From contig JACPEW010000022.1 in assembly GCA_016183305.1 (NCBI GenBank), forward strand, positions 1-46,306: DNA of 46,306 bases, given 5' to 3'. Under the pieces are notes generated by a model. It did not search any database, was not told the origin of the DNA, and worked only from the letters and a program-made list of their open reading frames with translations. Position 1 is the first letter of the stretch, and each line of letters begins with the position of its first letter. Source of the DNA: Candidatus Daviesbacteria bacterium (GTDB lineage: Bacteria > Patescibacteriota > Microgenomatia > Daviesbacterales > UBA10151). Positions 8,903 to 19,220 of this stretch are shown one piece after another. Position numbers and translations under genes: made by a program.

Positions 8903-9883
8903 TTATACAAGCTTACTGTCTTTAAGTAAAACTTTACCTAAATTATCCTTTATTCTTTCTCCCATTGGGTATTTAACTGAAGGAAACTTTTTACCGGTAA
9001 TTTTTTCATAAATGGAAATATATCTTTGAGATAAATCTACAATTAATTGCTTACTCATTTTTGGCGGTTCCCCATCTCCTTTATAACCTTTTTTAGCATA
9101 CCAAAGTCTTAAGAATTCTTTATCAAAGTTTTCTGGCTCTTGCCTTTTCTCAAATCTTCCTTTATATGTTTTCTTAATCCAAAACCTGGAACCATCAGGG
9201 GTATGCAGCTCATCAATTAAAATTAGTTTTCCATCTAGTAAACCAAATTCATATTTAGTGTCAACTAAAATAATCCCTGCTTTAGCACAAATTTTAATCC
9301 CTCTTTCAAAAAGAGCCAAAGTTGCTTCTTTCATCTGTTTCCAGATTTTTGGTGAAACAATCTTTTTCTGCAAAATTTCTTTTTCAGTCAATCTCTCATC
9401 ATGTCCTTTTAATGCTTTTGTAGTTGGGGTAATAACTGGTTCAGGTAACTTCTGATTTTTTCTTAATCCATCTGGAAATTTAATACCGTATATTATCCTT
9501 TCCCCTTTCTCGTAAGATCCCCAGATAGAAGTATTTGTTACCCCGCTGATATAACCCCTGATTACCATTTCAATAGGAATCAACTCTGCTTCTTTAGAAA
9601 TAGTGACATTAGGATCTGGGATAGAAATTATATGGTTGGGCACTATGTCTTTAGTTTTTTCAAACCAAAAAGCAGACAATAAATTTAAGACTGCGCCTTT
9701 AAAGGGAATGCAGCCTAAAATTACATCAAAAGCTGATTGTCTATCTGTGGTAATAATAACTCTTTTATCATTTAAGATATAATAATCCCTCACCTTACCA
9801 CTGCTTTTTTTACCAAGACTAGGAATATCAACAGATTGAAGACTAAGAGGAATACTTTGTAGGATTTTTTTACTTGTTACCAT
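8903..9883 (-). CDS. purC: phosphoribosylaminoimidazole-succinocarboxamide synthase
   Basis: SSGKVRDYYILNDKRVIITTDRQSAFDV, EMVIRGYISG, LVDTKYEFGLLDGKLILIDELHTPDGSRFW. Confidence 0.97.
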   Translation of the reverse strand: MVTSKKILQSIPLSLQSVDIPSLGKKSSGKVRDYYILNDKRVIITTDRQSAFDVILGCIPFKGAVLNLLSAFWFEKTKDIVPNHIISIPDPNVTISKEAELIPIEMVIRGYISGVTNTSIWGSYEKGERIIYGIKFPDGLRKNQKLPEPVITPTTKALKGHDERLTEKEILQKKIVSPKIWKQMKEATLALFERGIKICAKAGIILVDTKYEFGLLDGKLILIDELHTPDGSRFWIKKTYKGRFEKRQEPENFDKEFLRLWYAKKGYKGDGEPPKMSKQLIVDLSQRYISIYEKITGKKFPSVKYPMGERIKDNLGKVLLKDSKLV

Positions 9884-10370
9884 ATTTATTTAAACTGACA
9901 GCTTTTTCCTCAACTTCCATTGCCAACCTTTTTTTATATGCTACTAATTTTTCTTTTAACTGAGGATTGCTGGTTGCTAATATTTGTACTGCTAAAATCC
10001 CGGCATTCCTTGCTCCGTTAATTGCCATCGTTGCTACTGGCATCCCTGGAGGCATTTGTAAGGTTGACAAGAAAGCATCTACCCCGGAAAGTGTTCCGCT
10101 TTCTAAGGGCACACCTATTACTGGCAGAGGAAAACGGCTGGCAATTACCCCAGCCAAATGCGCTGCCATCCCTGCTCCCACAATAATTACTTTCACTCCG
10201 CTTGATTTTGCCTCCTCAATTAATTCTTCTGTTCTTTCAGGAGAACGGTGAGCTGAAGAAATAGTCATCTCAAACTTAACTCCAAATTCTTTTAAAATTT
10301 TTGCAGCCTCTTCCATTTTAGGCAAATCAGAATCTGAACCGGTTAAAATTAAAACTTCATTATTGTCCAT
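9870..10370 (-). CDS. purE: N5-CAIR mutase (PurE, class I-like)
   Basis: TGSDSDLPKMEEA, SSAHRSPERT, GAGMAAHLAGVIA, SGVDAFLSTLQMPPGMPVATMAI. Confidence 0.95.
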   Translation of the reverse strand: MDNNEVLILTGSDSDLPKMEEAAKILKEFGVKFEMTISSAHRSPERTEELIEEAKSSGVKVIIVGAGMAAHLAGVIASRFPLPVIGVPLESGTLSGVDAFLSTLQMPPGMPVATMAINGARNAGILAVQILATSNPQLKEKLVAYKKRLAMEVEEKAVSLNKYGNK

Positions 10371-10373
10371 GGA

Positions 10374-11810
10374 TTAACTTTTATCACTAATTTTTTCTGC
10401 AGTCAATTCAGCAATTTTTTTAGCTAGCGCTAAAGCTTTTTTAGCTGAGTTTCCAATATGGCTTTGCGCATCTAAATCTTGAGTTATTTCTACTGGTTTT
10501 AAATATCGTCCAATAAAAGGATTTTCTTCTAATAAATCTTCCATGGGATTTGTTTTGCCTTCTTGGATAGCCTCCCAAACCTTCATGGAAATTTGCCGGA
10601 GCTCCTCATGCATTTTTTGCCTGTCTGCCCCATTCTTAACAGCTTTAATAATTACTCCTTCGCTGGCTGAAAATGGCCAATATGTTTCTAAGTTTTTCTT
10701 AATCCTGCTTTCATGGATTAATAAACCAGAAACAATTTTGTCAGAAGAGGTTAACATTTCATCAATTGCTAAAAACATATCTGGAAGTTGCGAGCGTCTA
10801 TTTGCAGAATCATCCAAGGTTCTTTCCAGCAACATATGCGAAGCATTGTCCCAAGAGACTCTAGAGAGGTTAACTACTAACCTGGCCAAAGAACAAATCT
10901 GTTCAGATTTAATTGGGTTTTTCTTAAAGGGCATAGCAGAAGAGCCAACCTGATTTTTACCAAATGGTTCTTGCCATTCCCCAAAGCCTGGTGATTGTAA
11001 AACCCTTAAATCAAAAGCAAACTTATATGAAGACTGGGCAATAGAGGCTAATACATCTGCTATTAATACTTCTATTTTTCTAGGTGATGTTTGGTTGGTA
11101 ATTTCAAAAGGCTCTAGCCCTAATTTACCTAAAACCTGCTGTTCCATTTCTTGCGCCTCTTTTTCCCCCATTAAACTAACGTAACTTGCAGAAGTTCCAA
11201 CTGCCCCTTTTAAACCCTTGCTTTTAAAATTCTTTTTAACAAATTGCAAAAATTCTAAATCCAGTAATAAATCCTGGGCATAAAAAGCAAACCTGTAACC
11301 TAAAGTTGTAGGTTCTGCTGGTTGCAAATGAGTATAACCCATGCAAACAAAATCAGCATATTTTTCTATTTTCGAAGAAAACGCGAGTAGCAACGCTACG
11401 AGCATCTTTTCAACCACTACCAAAGCTTGAAAAATTCTAATAGATTCTGCATTATCATTAATATCCATAGAGGTAGCTCCCAGATGAATTTTCCCTCCAC
11501 CAATTTTTGCTTTTTCAGCAAACTCTTTAATTGCTGCTACCACATCATGACGGGTCTCTTCCTCAATTTCCCAAATCCTTGCTATATCTATTTCATCCTG
11601 GTGAGCTTCTAAATCTTTTAACTCATCCTGGGAAACTAGACCTTGTTTTGCCTCGGCCCTTGCCATTTCCACCCAAATCTTCCTCCAGAGTTTATATTTA
11701 TTCTCTTCAGAAAAAATACCTCTCATTTCTTCGCTACCATATCTCCAAGAAAAAGGTGACTGGTAACTTCCGTGATTTTGACTTTTTACTTTTGACTTTT
11801 GACTTTCCAT
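10374..11810 (-). CDS. purB: adenylosuccinate lyase; start most likely ATG 11810, not the 11876 start in the ORF track, which would overlap purH
   Basis: GYTHLQPAEPTTLGYR, GSSAMPFKKNPIKSEQI signature, IHLGATSMDINDNAE. Confidence 0.95.
   Translation of the reverse strand: MESQKSKVKSQNHGSYQSPFSWRYGSEEMRGIFSEENKYKLWRKIWVEMARAEAKQGLVSQDELKDLEAHQDEIDIARIWEIEEETRHDVVAAIKEFAEKAKIGGGKIHLGATSMDINDNAESIRIFQALVVVEKMLVALLLAFSSKIEKYADFVCMGYTHLQPAEPTTLGYRFAFYAQDLLLDLEFLQFVKKNFKSKGLKGAVGTSASYVSLMGEKEAQEMEQQVLGKLGLEPFEITNQTSPRKIEVLIADVLASIAQSSYKFAFDLRVLQSPGFGEWQEPFGKNQVGSSAMPFKKNPIKSEQICSLARLVVNLSRVSWDNASHMLLERTLDDSANRRSQLPDMFLAIDEMLTSSDKIVSGLLIHESRIKKNLETYWPFSASEGVIIKAVKNGADRQKMHEELRQISMKVWEAIQEGKTNPMEDLLEENPFIGRYLKPVEITQDLDAQSHIGNSAKKALALAKKIAELTAEKISDKS
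11778..11805. repeat. heptamer array x4 at the purB 5' end
   Basis: TTGACTT TTTACTT TTGACTT TTGACTT; encodes most of MESQKSKVKSQN. Confidence 0.85.
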
Positions 11811-11811
11811 A

Positions 11812-13347
11812 TTAATGTCTAAAAGCCCTCCTCCCTGTAAATACCATTGGTATTCCTGCCTCATCAGCTGCATCAATTGATAACTGGTCCCTTAAAGACC
11901 CGCCTTGCTCAACAATTGCCCCTATTCCAGCTTTTGCTGCCATTTTTACACTATCATCAAATGGAAAAAAGCTATCGCTAATTAAAATCCCTCCTTTAGC
12001 AAAATCTCCTGCTTGTTCTAAAGCAATTTTAGTAGCGCCTACCCTGGATGTTTGCCCTGAACCAATTCCCCGGGTCATTGGGATATCTTTATCAATTACA
12101 ATCACTGCATTAGACCTGACAGCTTTAACACATTTAAATCCAAACTGCATTTGTTTTAGTTGCTCCTTTGTTGGTTTATTTTTAGTCACCATTTTCCAAG
12201 CAGCAAAGCTTTCTTTCACATTATCATCAAAGTCTTGCAAAAGTACAGCCCCTGCAAAATATTTTAAATCCCATTTCCCGTTTCTATTTAGGGGAATTTC
12301 TCCAAAAGTATAAACTCCCATGCTTTTGCGGACTTTTTTCAAAAGCTCCAAAGCATCAGGAGTTACATCTGGCACCGCAACAATATCAATATTTTCTTCT
12401 CTCTCATTTTTAAAAGTAGCCACATTTCTAGCAGCTTTTAAATCCATCACTTTATTCAAAACAATTACACCTCCAAAAGCAGACACAGGATCTGCCTCAA
12501 TGGCATAATATAAAGCTTCCCTGGCATCTTTGCCTGTTGCTATCCCGCAAGGGCTTAAGTGCTTAATCACACAAGCAGCAGGACCTTTAAATTGTCTTAC
12601 AGTTTCTATACCTGCCTGGATATCACCAATATTAGTTCCTGATAATTCCCTGCCCCAAAGATGTTTTAATTTAGTAAATGGTGAGTTGGTATTAGGTATT
12701 AAATATAAAGCACCTTGCTGGTGCGGGTTTTCCCCATAACGTAAGACATTAGTTCTTTTTAGAGGTACAGTTACTTCTTTAGGAAATTTTTCTTTTGAAA
12801 AAAAGTTACCTATTTGAGAATCATAAAAAGATAAATGATAAAAAGCTTTAGCCGCCAATTGTTGCCTTAACTCATCAGTAACTTCTTTGTTTTCCATAGC
12901 TCTTGCTATCTTCTCATAATCTCCTGGGTCTACCACCACTAAAACATTTTGGTGATTTTTAGCAGCAGCCCTAATCATAGTTGGACCTCCCACATCTATT
13001 GTTTCTATGCCAGGCTTTTGTTCGAATGGATAAAGATTACAAACCACCAGATCTATTTGAGGAACTTTTAAGTTATTAGCCTGCTCAAGATGTGATTTGT
13101 TTTGCCTATCATATAAAATCCCCGACTCTATTTGAAAACTAATAGTTTTCATCCTGCCATCAAAAGAATCCCTGGGGTTACCAGTAATTTCTTCAATTGG
13201 AGTAACTGCAATATTCTCTTTTTGTAAAACTTCAAATGTCCCACCAGTAGAAATAATTCTGTAGCCTAAATTTACTAAAACTTTAGCAAAATCCACAATT
13301 CCTAATTTATTAAAAACTGATAAAAGTGCAAATTTTTTGTCTTTCAT
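11812..13347 (-). CDS. purH: bifunctional AICAR transformylase / IMP cyclohydrolase
   Basis: MGS-like N-terminus (ALLSVFNKLGIVDFAKVL, ISTGGTFEVLQ, DGRMKTI) plus AICARFT domain (LRYGENPHQQGALY, IKHLSPCGIATG, GIGSGQTSRVGATKIALEQAGD). Confidence 0.95.
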   Translation of the reverse strand: MKDKKFALLSVFNKLGIVDFAKVLVNLGYRIISTGGTFEVLQKENIAVTPIEEITGNPRDSFDGRMKTISFQIESGILYDRQNKSHLEQANNLKVPQIDLVVCNLYPFEQKPGIETIDVGGPTMIRAAAKNHQNVLVVVDPGDYEKIARAMENKEVTDELRQQLAAKAFYHLSFYDSQIGNFFSKEKFPKEVTVPLKRTNVLRYGENPHQQGALYLIPNTNSPFTKLKHLWGRELSGTNIGDIQAGIETVRQFKGPAACVIKHLSPCGIATGKDAREALYYAIEADPVSAFGGVIVLNKVMDLKAARNVATFKNEREENIDIVAVPDVTPDALELLKKVRKSMGVYTFGEIPLNRNGKWDLKYFAGAVLLQDFDDNVKESFAAWKMVTKNKPTKEQLKQMQFGFKCVKAVRSNAVIVIDKDIPMTRGIGSGQTSRVGATKIALEQAGDFAKGGILISDSFFPFDDSVKMAAKAGIGAIVEQGGSLRDQLSIDAADEAGIPMVFTGRRAFRH

Positions 13348-13364
13348 GGTTTTTGATTATTGTG

Positions 13365-13403
13365 TCATTCTGGTAAGCGGGTCTTTGAGCGCATCCAGAA
13401 TGA
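13365..13403. repeat. intergenic inverted repeat between purH and purP
   Basis: TCATTCTGG (13365-13373) / CCAGAATGA (13395-13403), perfect 9-bp arms with a nested GCG/CGC. Confidence 0.75.
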
Positions 13404-13411
13404 TATAAATA

Positions 13412-14554
13412 TTATGTTAATATTTTTTCCAGTTCCCCTTTCCCTAGAGCTTCCTTTATTTCCATTGCTATTCTTTTTCCCATACTAATATTTTGTCCAT
13501 ATAAATATCCGCTATAAGGGGTAGCAAAAATTCCCGGGCTGCCTGGCATTCTGGGTGACACATCAAAAACAATAATTTCTTTTTTAGGAGGGCCGGCAGT
13601 AATCATTGTCTGTAAACCAAATGGACCAATTACTCCAGGTGGAATTAATTTTTGAGAAGCTTCTACGAATTTTTCTCCCATTGCATATGCATCCTCTAAT
13701 AAAGATTCTAAAACAGTTACAGCAATATGCCCTGCCTCCTCATACTTTACATCAATTTTCTTTACTAGTTCTTGCCCGTAAATACCTGGTAGTTTTGTTA
13801 ATCCTTCAATATTAGTTTGCCTTCTGGTATCAGTACCAATTAGTTCTACTTTACTACTAAGTGGTGAATAAAAGAAATTAAAGTTAACCTGAACCCCTAC
13901 TACAAACTCCTCTATGACACACTTTTCAATTTGTTCCAGGGTAAACTTGCCTAAACCTAATCCTTGAGTTACCCCAATTTGGTATTCTTCAAAAGACTGC
14001 GCAAAGAAAAAGGCTCTCTCAAAACCTCTTTCCTTTTCCAAAACTTTAACAATACAAAGCCTATCAATATCTTTAGGGTCTTTAAATTGTTTTGGATATC
14101 TAATATTTGCCTCATCTAATAAATCATATTGATTGGGTTTTACTCCTCTTTCTTCTGCTTTCAGTAAAAACTTATTACCAAACATTGGTACTTTAAACTT
14201 AGTTTCAATTGCATTGTAATCATTAATGTAGACTTCAAAAGACCTATGAGGAATAAAAATGCAATTTCTATCAAGCAGTTGTTTTTGAATTTCCGGTTTT
14301 AAAATACCAGAAAACTTTTCTAGTTCTATTACTTCATCAACAATTCCTAAATCTCCGTTGCTTTTGTAATATCTAGAATAAGTTTTATCCCTGCCTCTTT
14401 GTACCACTACTAAAGTCTTAAACCCCATGTCTTTAGCCCCTCTGCATACATCTAAAGCAGAATGACTCCCCAAGACTGCAATTGTTATATCTGAAAGTTT
14501 TGAGATTTTAGTTGTAGTTTTGAGTTTTGACATTTGAGTTTTGAATTTAATCAA
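13412..14554 (-). CDS. purP: PurP-like ATP-grasp ligase (formate-AICAR ligase family), divergent paralog
   Basis: ITIAVLGSHSALDVCRGAKDMGFKTLVV, VPMFGNKFLLKAEE, FYSPLSSKVELIGTDTRRQTNIEG, GPFGLQTM; several canonical motifs altered. Confidence 0.8.
   Translation of the reverse strand: MIKFKTQMSKLKTTTKISKLSDITIAVLGSHSALDVCRGAKDMGFKTLVVVQRGRDKTYSRYYKSNGDLGIVDEVIELEKFSGILKPEIQKQLLDRNCIFIPHRSFEVYINDYNAIETKFKVPMFGNKFLLKAEERGVKPNQYDLLDEANIRYPKQFKDPKDIDRLCIVKVLEKERGFERAFFFAQSFEEYQIGVTQGLGLGKFTLEQIEKCVIEEFVVGVQVNFNFFYSPLSSKVELIGTDTRRQTNIEGLTKLPGIYGQELVKKIDVKYEEAGHIAVTVLESLLEDAYAMGEKFVEASQKLIPPGVIGPFGLQTMITAGPPKKEIIVFDVSPRMPGSPGIFATPYSGYLYGQNISMGKRIAMEIKEALGKGELEKILT
14519..14546. repeat. heptamer array x4 at the purP (13412-14554) 5' end
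   Basis: TTTGAGT TTTGACA TTTGAGT TTTGAAT; encodes FKTQMSKLKT. Confidence 0.85.
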
Positions 14555-15563
14555 GTACCTCCTTTAGCTTATTTATTTTTACAGCATTTTTGATTTCTCT
14601 GGCAATCCTTCTTCCAGTACTCATTGGCTCATCATAAAGTAAATATGTATAAGGAGAACCATCTATAAAACAATTAGTTCCTGCCACAATTCTAGCTGAA
14701 ATTTCTATAGTATAAATTTCCTCTGTTGAAGTAATAATAGTTTCCAAACAAAACGGTCCAAATAAACCTTTAGGAGAAATTAGTTTCTTAGAAGTTTCTA
14801 TTACCCTTTCTGCCATGGAAATTGCCTCAGCCATAAGCGACTCCCTAATAGCCATTGGAATATTTGCAACAACTTCAAAAGATGGTTCAATATTTAAACC
14901 TTCTTGGTTTTTAGCAGGAATTCTGCCTAAAGAATCGACATTAGTTTCATACCTTTTATCAATACTCATCAGTTCTACTTTTTTTGTTAGAGGAGAATAG
15001 AAAAAATGGAAATAAACAGGAACTCCAACCACATATTCTTGAACCATAAATCTTTCCTCGTTATAACTCCGGAGTTTCTCATCAAATTCTTTTTGGTTCC
15101 TGGCGGTAAAATAACCCTTACCACCTGCAGCCCCATAAGATTTCACAATTACTGCCCGGTCAATCTTATCTCCTTTTCTAAAACGGTGTGGCACTTTAAT
15201 CCCTGCCTTTTCCATCCACTCCCTTTGCATTTTTCTGTTTTCTTCCCAATCCAAAACCTGTTTATTGCCAAAATAAGAAACCTTCATATTTTTATTTTGA
15301 TCCATACCAAGGTATGCCACAAAAGAACCATGAGGAATAATAATAGAATTTCTTTTTAATAATTCTTTTTCTAATTTGGGAAAATCTGTCCAGGATTTAA
15401 CTTCTAAAATTTCATCAATAAAATTATTGTAAGATTTATATAAAGGAATTCTTTGTGGAGTAACAACTACTGCAGTTTTAAAACCCTCGTCTTTTGCCCC
15501 TTTTAAAATTTGCAGGGCAGAGTGAGAACCCAAAGTTACAATTGTGTAGTTTGTAATTCCCAT
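14547..15563 (-). CDS. purP: formate-phosphoribosylaminoimidazolecarboxamide ligase (PurP), canonical-looking copy
   Basis: TLGSHSALQILKGAKDEGFKT, IIPHGSFVAYLG, YGAAGGKGYF, HFFYSPLTKKVELMSIDKRYETNVD, GLFGPFCLE, EISARIVAGTN. Confidence 0.9.
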   Translation of the reverse strand: MGITNYTIVTLGSHSALQILKGAKDEGFKTAVVVTPQRIPLYKSYNNFIDEILEVKSWTDFPKLEKELLKRNSIIIPHGSFVAYLGMDQNKNMKVSYFGNKQVLDWEENRKMQREWMEKAGIKVPHRFRKGDKIDRAVIVKSYGAAGGKGYFTARNQKEFDEKLRSYNEERFMVQEYVVGVPVYFHFFYSPLTKKVELMSIDKRYETNVDSLGRIPAKNQEGLNIEPSFEVVANIPMAIRESLMAEAISMAERVIETSKKLISPKGLFGPFCLETIITSTEEIYTIEISARIVAGTNCFIDGSPYTYLLYDEPMSTGRRIAREIKNAVKINKLKEVLD

Positions 15564-15610
15564 AACTTATTATAGTCAAAACACTACCAAAAATCAACAA
15601 CTTGTGCTAA

Positions 15611-16903
<1,293 letters not shown>

Positions 16904-16905
16904 AT

Positions 16906-18438
16906 CTATTCCCATTCCATGGTGGCTGGGGGTTTGTTGGTGATATCATAGACAACCCTGTTTACTCCTGAGACTTCTGTCACAATCCTTAAACTAATTT
17001 TTTCCAATACTTCATAAGGCAGTTTAGCAAAATTAGCAGACATAGCATCTTGGGCCTCTATTGCCCTAATAGCAATAGTTTCACCATAAGCTCTTTCATC
17101 ACCCCTTACTCCAGTAGTTTTTATACCAGCAAATACAGCAAACGCTTGCCAGAGTTTCCCCGCTAATCCATGCTTCTCTATTTCTTCTTGAACGATTTTG
17201 TCCGATTGTCTTAAAATGTTTAACTTTCTTTCATCTACCTCACCTATAATTCTCACTGCCAGACCTGGCCCAGGGAAAGGTTGCCTATTAATAATTTCCT
17301 CAGGTAATCCTAAAATCTTTCCAACCTGCCTTACTTCGTCTTTATAAAAATTCCTTAAAGGTTCTATTAACATTAAATTCATATCTTTAGGTAATCCTCC
17401 CACATTATGGTGGGATTTTATTATTACTGAATGCTTAGACCCAGCTGACTCAATTACATCAGGATAAATTGTTCCCTGGACTAAAAATTTAGCACCGGTT
17501 CTTTTAGCCAATTTTTCAAAACTTTGGATAAAAGTCTTACCAACCGCTTTTCTTTTTTGCTCAGGATCAGAAATTCCTTTTAGGGCTTTTAAAAACTCAT
17601 TTTTTGCATCAATAATTTGAATATCCATTTTGTAATGACTGGAAAAGACTTTTCTTAAGGCATCTGTTTCCCCCTCTCTCATCAGTCCTGAATCTATATA
17701 AAAGGAGGTTAAATTCTTACCAATTGCTTGATGTACCAGAAGTGCTGCTACTGAAGAATCTACTCCACCGGATAAGGCGCAAATTGCTCTCTCTTCTCCC
17801 ATAGAATCTTTAATATCTTTAATAAGATTTTCTACAGATTCTTTATCCAAGCTTTTCTTTTTAGGAGTAATCTCACAAATCTTTAAAAAGTTTTCTAAAA
17901 GCTGGCCTCCAAATTGGGTATGAACTACTTCTGGATGAAATTGGATACCAAATATTTTTTTGTTTTTGTTTTCTATCACTGCGTGAGGAATAGTCTCTGT
18001 TACTGCCATAGTCTCAAATCCAACAGGTACTCTAACCACCTCATCCCCATGACTCATCCAAACTGTAATGCCATCAGGTATACCTTTTAGTAATTGAAAA
18101 TTGAAAATTGAAAATTGAAAATTTAATGTAGCTGGTCCATACTCTTTCTTAAATCCAGCATTTACTTCACCACCTAATAAATGGCAAATTAATTGTTCTC
18201 CATAACAAATCCCTAAAATTGGAATCCCTAATTTAAAAACTTCAGGATCAATAGTTGGCGCCCCTTTGGCATAAACAGATGCAGGACCTCCTGAGAATAT
18301 AATTCCTCTGGGCTTTGCCTTCTTTATTTCTTCCATAACCAACTCAGGAATAGTGATCTTAACCTCCACCCCTAATTCTTTTATTCTCCTTGCTATTAAA
18401 TGCGCTGTTTGTGAACCAAAATCTATAAGTATTACCAT
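16906..18438 (-). CDS. guaA: GMP synthase (glutamine-hydrolysing)
   Basis: GICYGEQL glutaminase triad region, ALSGGVDSSVAALLVHQAIG PP-loop, QPFPGPGLAVRIIGEV, YDITNKPPATMEWE C-terminus. Confidence 0.98.
   Translation of the reverse strand: MVILIDFGSQTAHLIARRIKELGVEVKITIPELVMEEIKKAKPRGIIFSGGPASVYAKGAPTIDPEVFKLGIPILGICYGEQLICHLLGGEVNAGFKKEYGPATLNFQFSIFNFQLLKGIPDGITVWMSHGDEVVRVPVGFETMAVTETIPHAVIENKNKKIFGIQFHPEVVHTQFGGQLLENFLKICEITPKKKSLDKESVENLIKDIKDSMGEERAICALSGGVDSSVAALLVHQAIGKNLTSFYIDSGLMREGETDALRKVFSSHYKMDIQIIDAKNEFLKALKGISDPEQKRKAVGKTFIQSFEKLAKRTGAKFLVQGTIYPDVIESAGSKHSVIIKSHHNVGGLPKDMNLMLIEPLRNFYKDEVRQVGKILGLPEEIINRQPFPGPGLAVRIIGEVDERKLNILRQSDKIVQEEIEKHGLAGKLWQAFAVFAGIKTTGVRGDERAYGETIAIRAIEAQDAMSANFAKLPYEVLEKISLRIVTEVSGVNRVVYDITNKPPATMEWE
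18094..18121. repeat. heptamer array x4 inside guaA
   Basis: Four perfect consecutive TTGAAAA units. Confidence 0.95.
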
Positions 18439-19220
18439 TTTGCTTCCTTAACAAACCTTACTATATTTTCAAACAATGGTAAACCCTGTGGCTTTTCTAC
18501 TGATCCTCTTCTCCAATTAGGATGTTGTTCAATCCTGACAAAACATTCCGGGTGTGGCATCATCCCTAAAATCCTGCCAGTAGTATCTGTTATTCCTACA
18601 ATTGCATTCAATGCGCCATTTGGATTATCAGGATATTTTTGAGTTGGTTGGCCTTTTTCATTCACATACCTGAATGCTACTAAATTATTTTCCTCTACTT
18701 TTTTCAAAGTTTTTTCATCAGTTAAAAACTTGCCTTCACCATGAGCAACCGGCAGCCAAATTATTTGATTATCTAAACCCGCAAAAAATGGGCTGTTATT
18801 TTTCTCATTAAGTTTCACTTTAATCCATCTGCATTCAAAATGTCCGGAATCATTATTAGTCAAAGTCACATCCATCTCTCCAACTTTCCTAAAAGGCAAC
18901 AGCCCAGTCCTTACCAAAACCTGGAAACCATTACAGACTCCTAGTATTACTGTATCCTTTCTTTCAATAAACTGTCTCATCCCGTTACCTAAAAAAGCAG
19001 TTAACTCTATTGCTAAGATTTTTCCTGAGACAATATCATCACCATAAGCAAACCCGCCTGGTAAAGCCAAGACTTGATAATCTTTCATTTTTCTCTGACC
19101 GCTCCTTAAAAGGTTAACATGGACCACTTCAGGATCCCCACCTGCTGCTTTAAAAGCATAAGCCATTTCTGCGTCTCTGTTTGTCCCATCTGCTTTTAGT
19201 ACTAATACTTTAGGTTTCAT
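18432..19220 (-). CDS. purQ: phosphoribosylformylglycinamidine synthase, glutaminase subunit
   Basis: LALPGGFAYGDD, ILGVCNGFQVLVRTGLLP, GMMPHPE. Confidence 0.95.
   Translation of the reverse strand: MKPKVLVLKADGTNRDAEMAYAFKAAGGDPEVVHVNLLRSGQRKMKDYQVLALPGGFAYGDDIVSGKILAIELTAFLGNGMRQFIERKDTVILGVCNGFQVLVRTGLLPFRKVGEMDVTLTNNDSGHFECRWIKVKLNEKNNSPFFAGLDNQIIWLPVAHGEGKFLTDEKTLKKVEENNLVAFRYVNEKGQPTQKYPDNPNGALNAIVGITDTTGRILGMMPHPECFVRIEQHPNWRRGSVEKPQGLPLFENIVRFVKEAKW

Noticed and set aside
9870-10370. PurE as a class II enzyme (direct AIR carboxylase), which would explain the missing purK
   Set aside because: Motifs SAHRSPERT and GAGMAAHLAG are class I-like; the class II SAHK/AGRSN pattern is absent.
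11380-11410. Small palindrome GTAGC-AAC-GCTAC inside purB
   Set aside because: The encoded helix fits normal PurB length and sequence style, arms are only 5 bp, and no second copy was noticed; likely chance.
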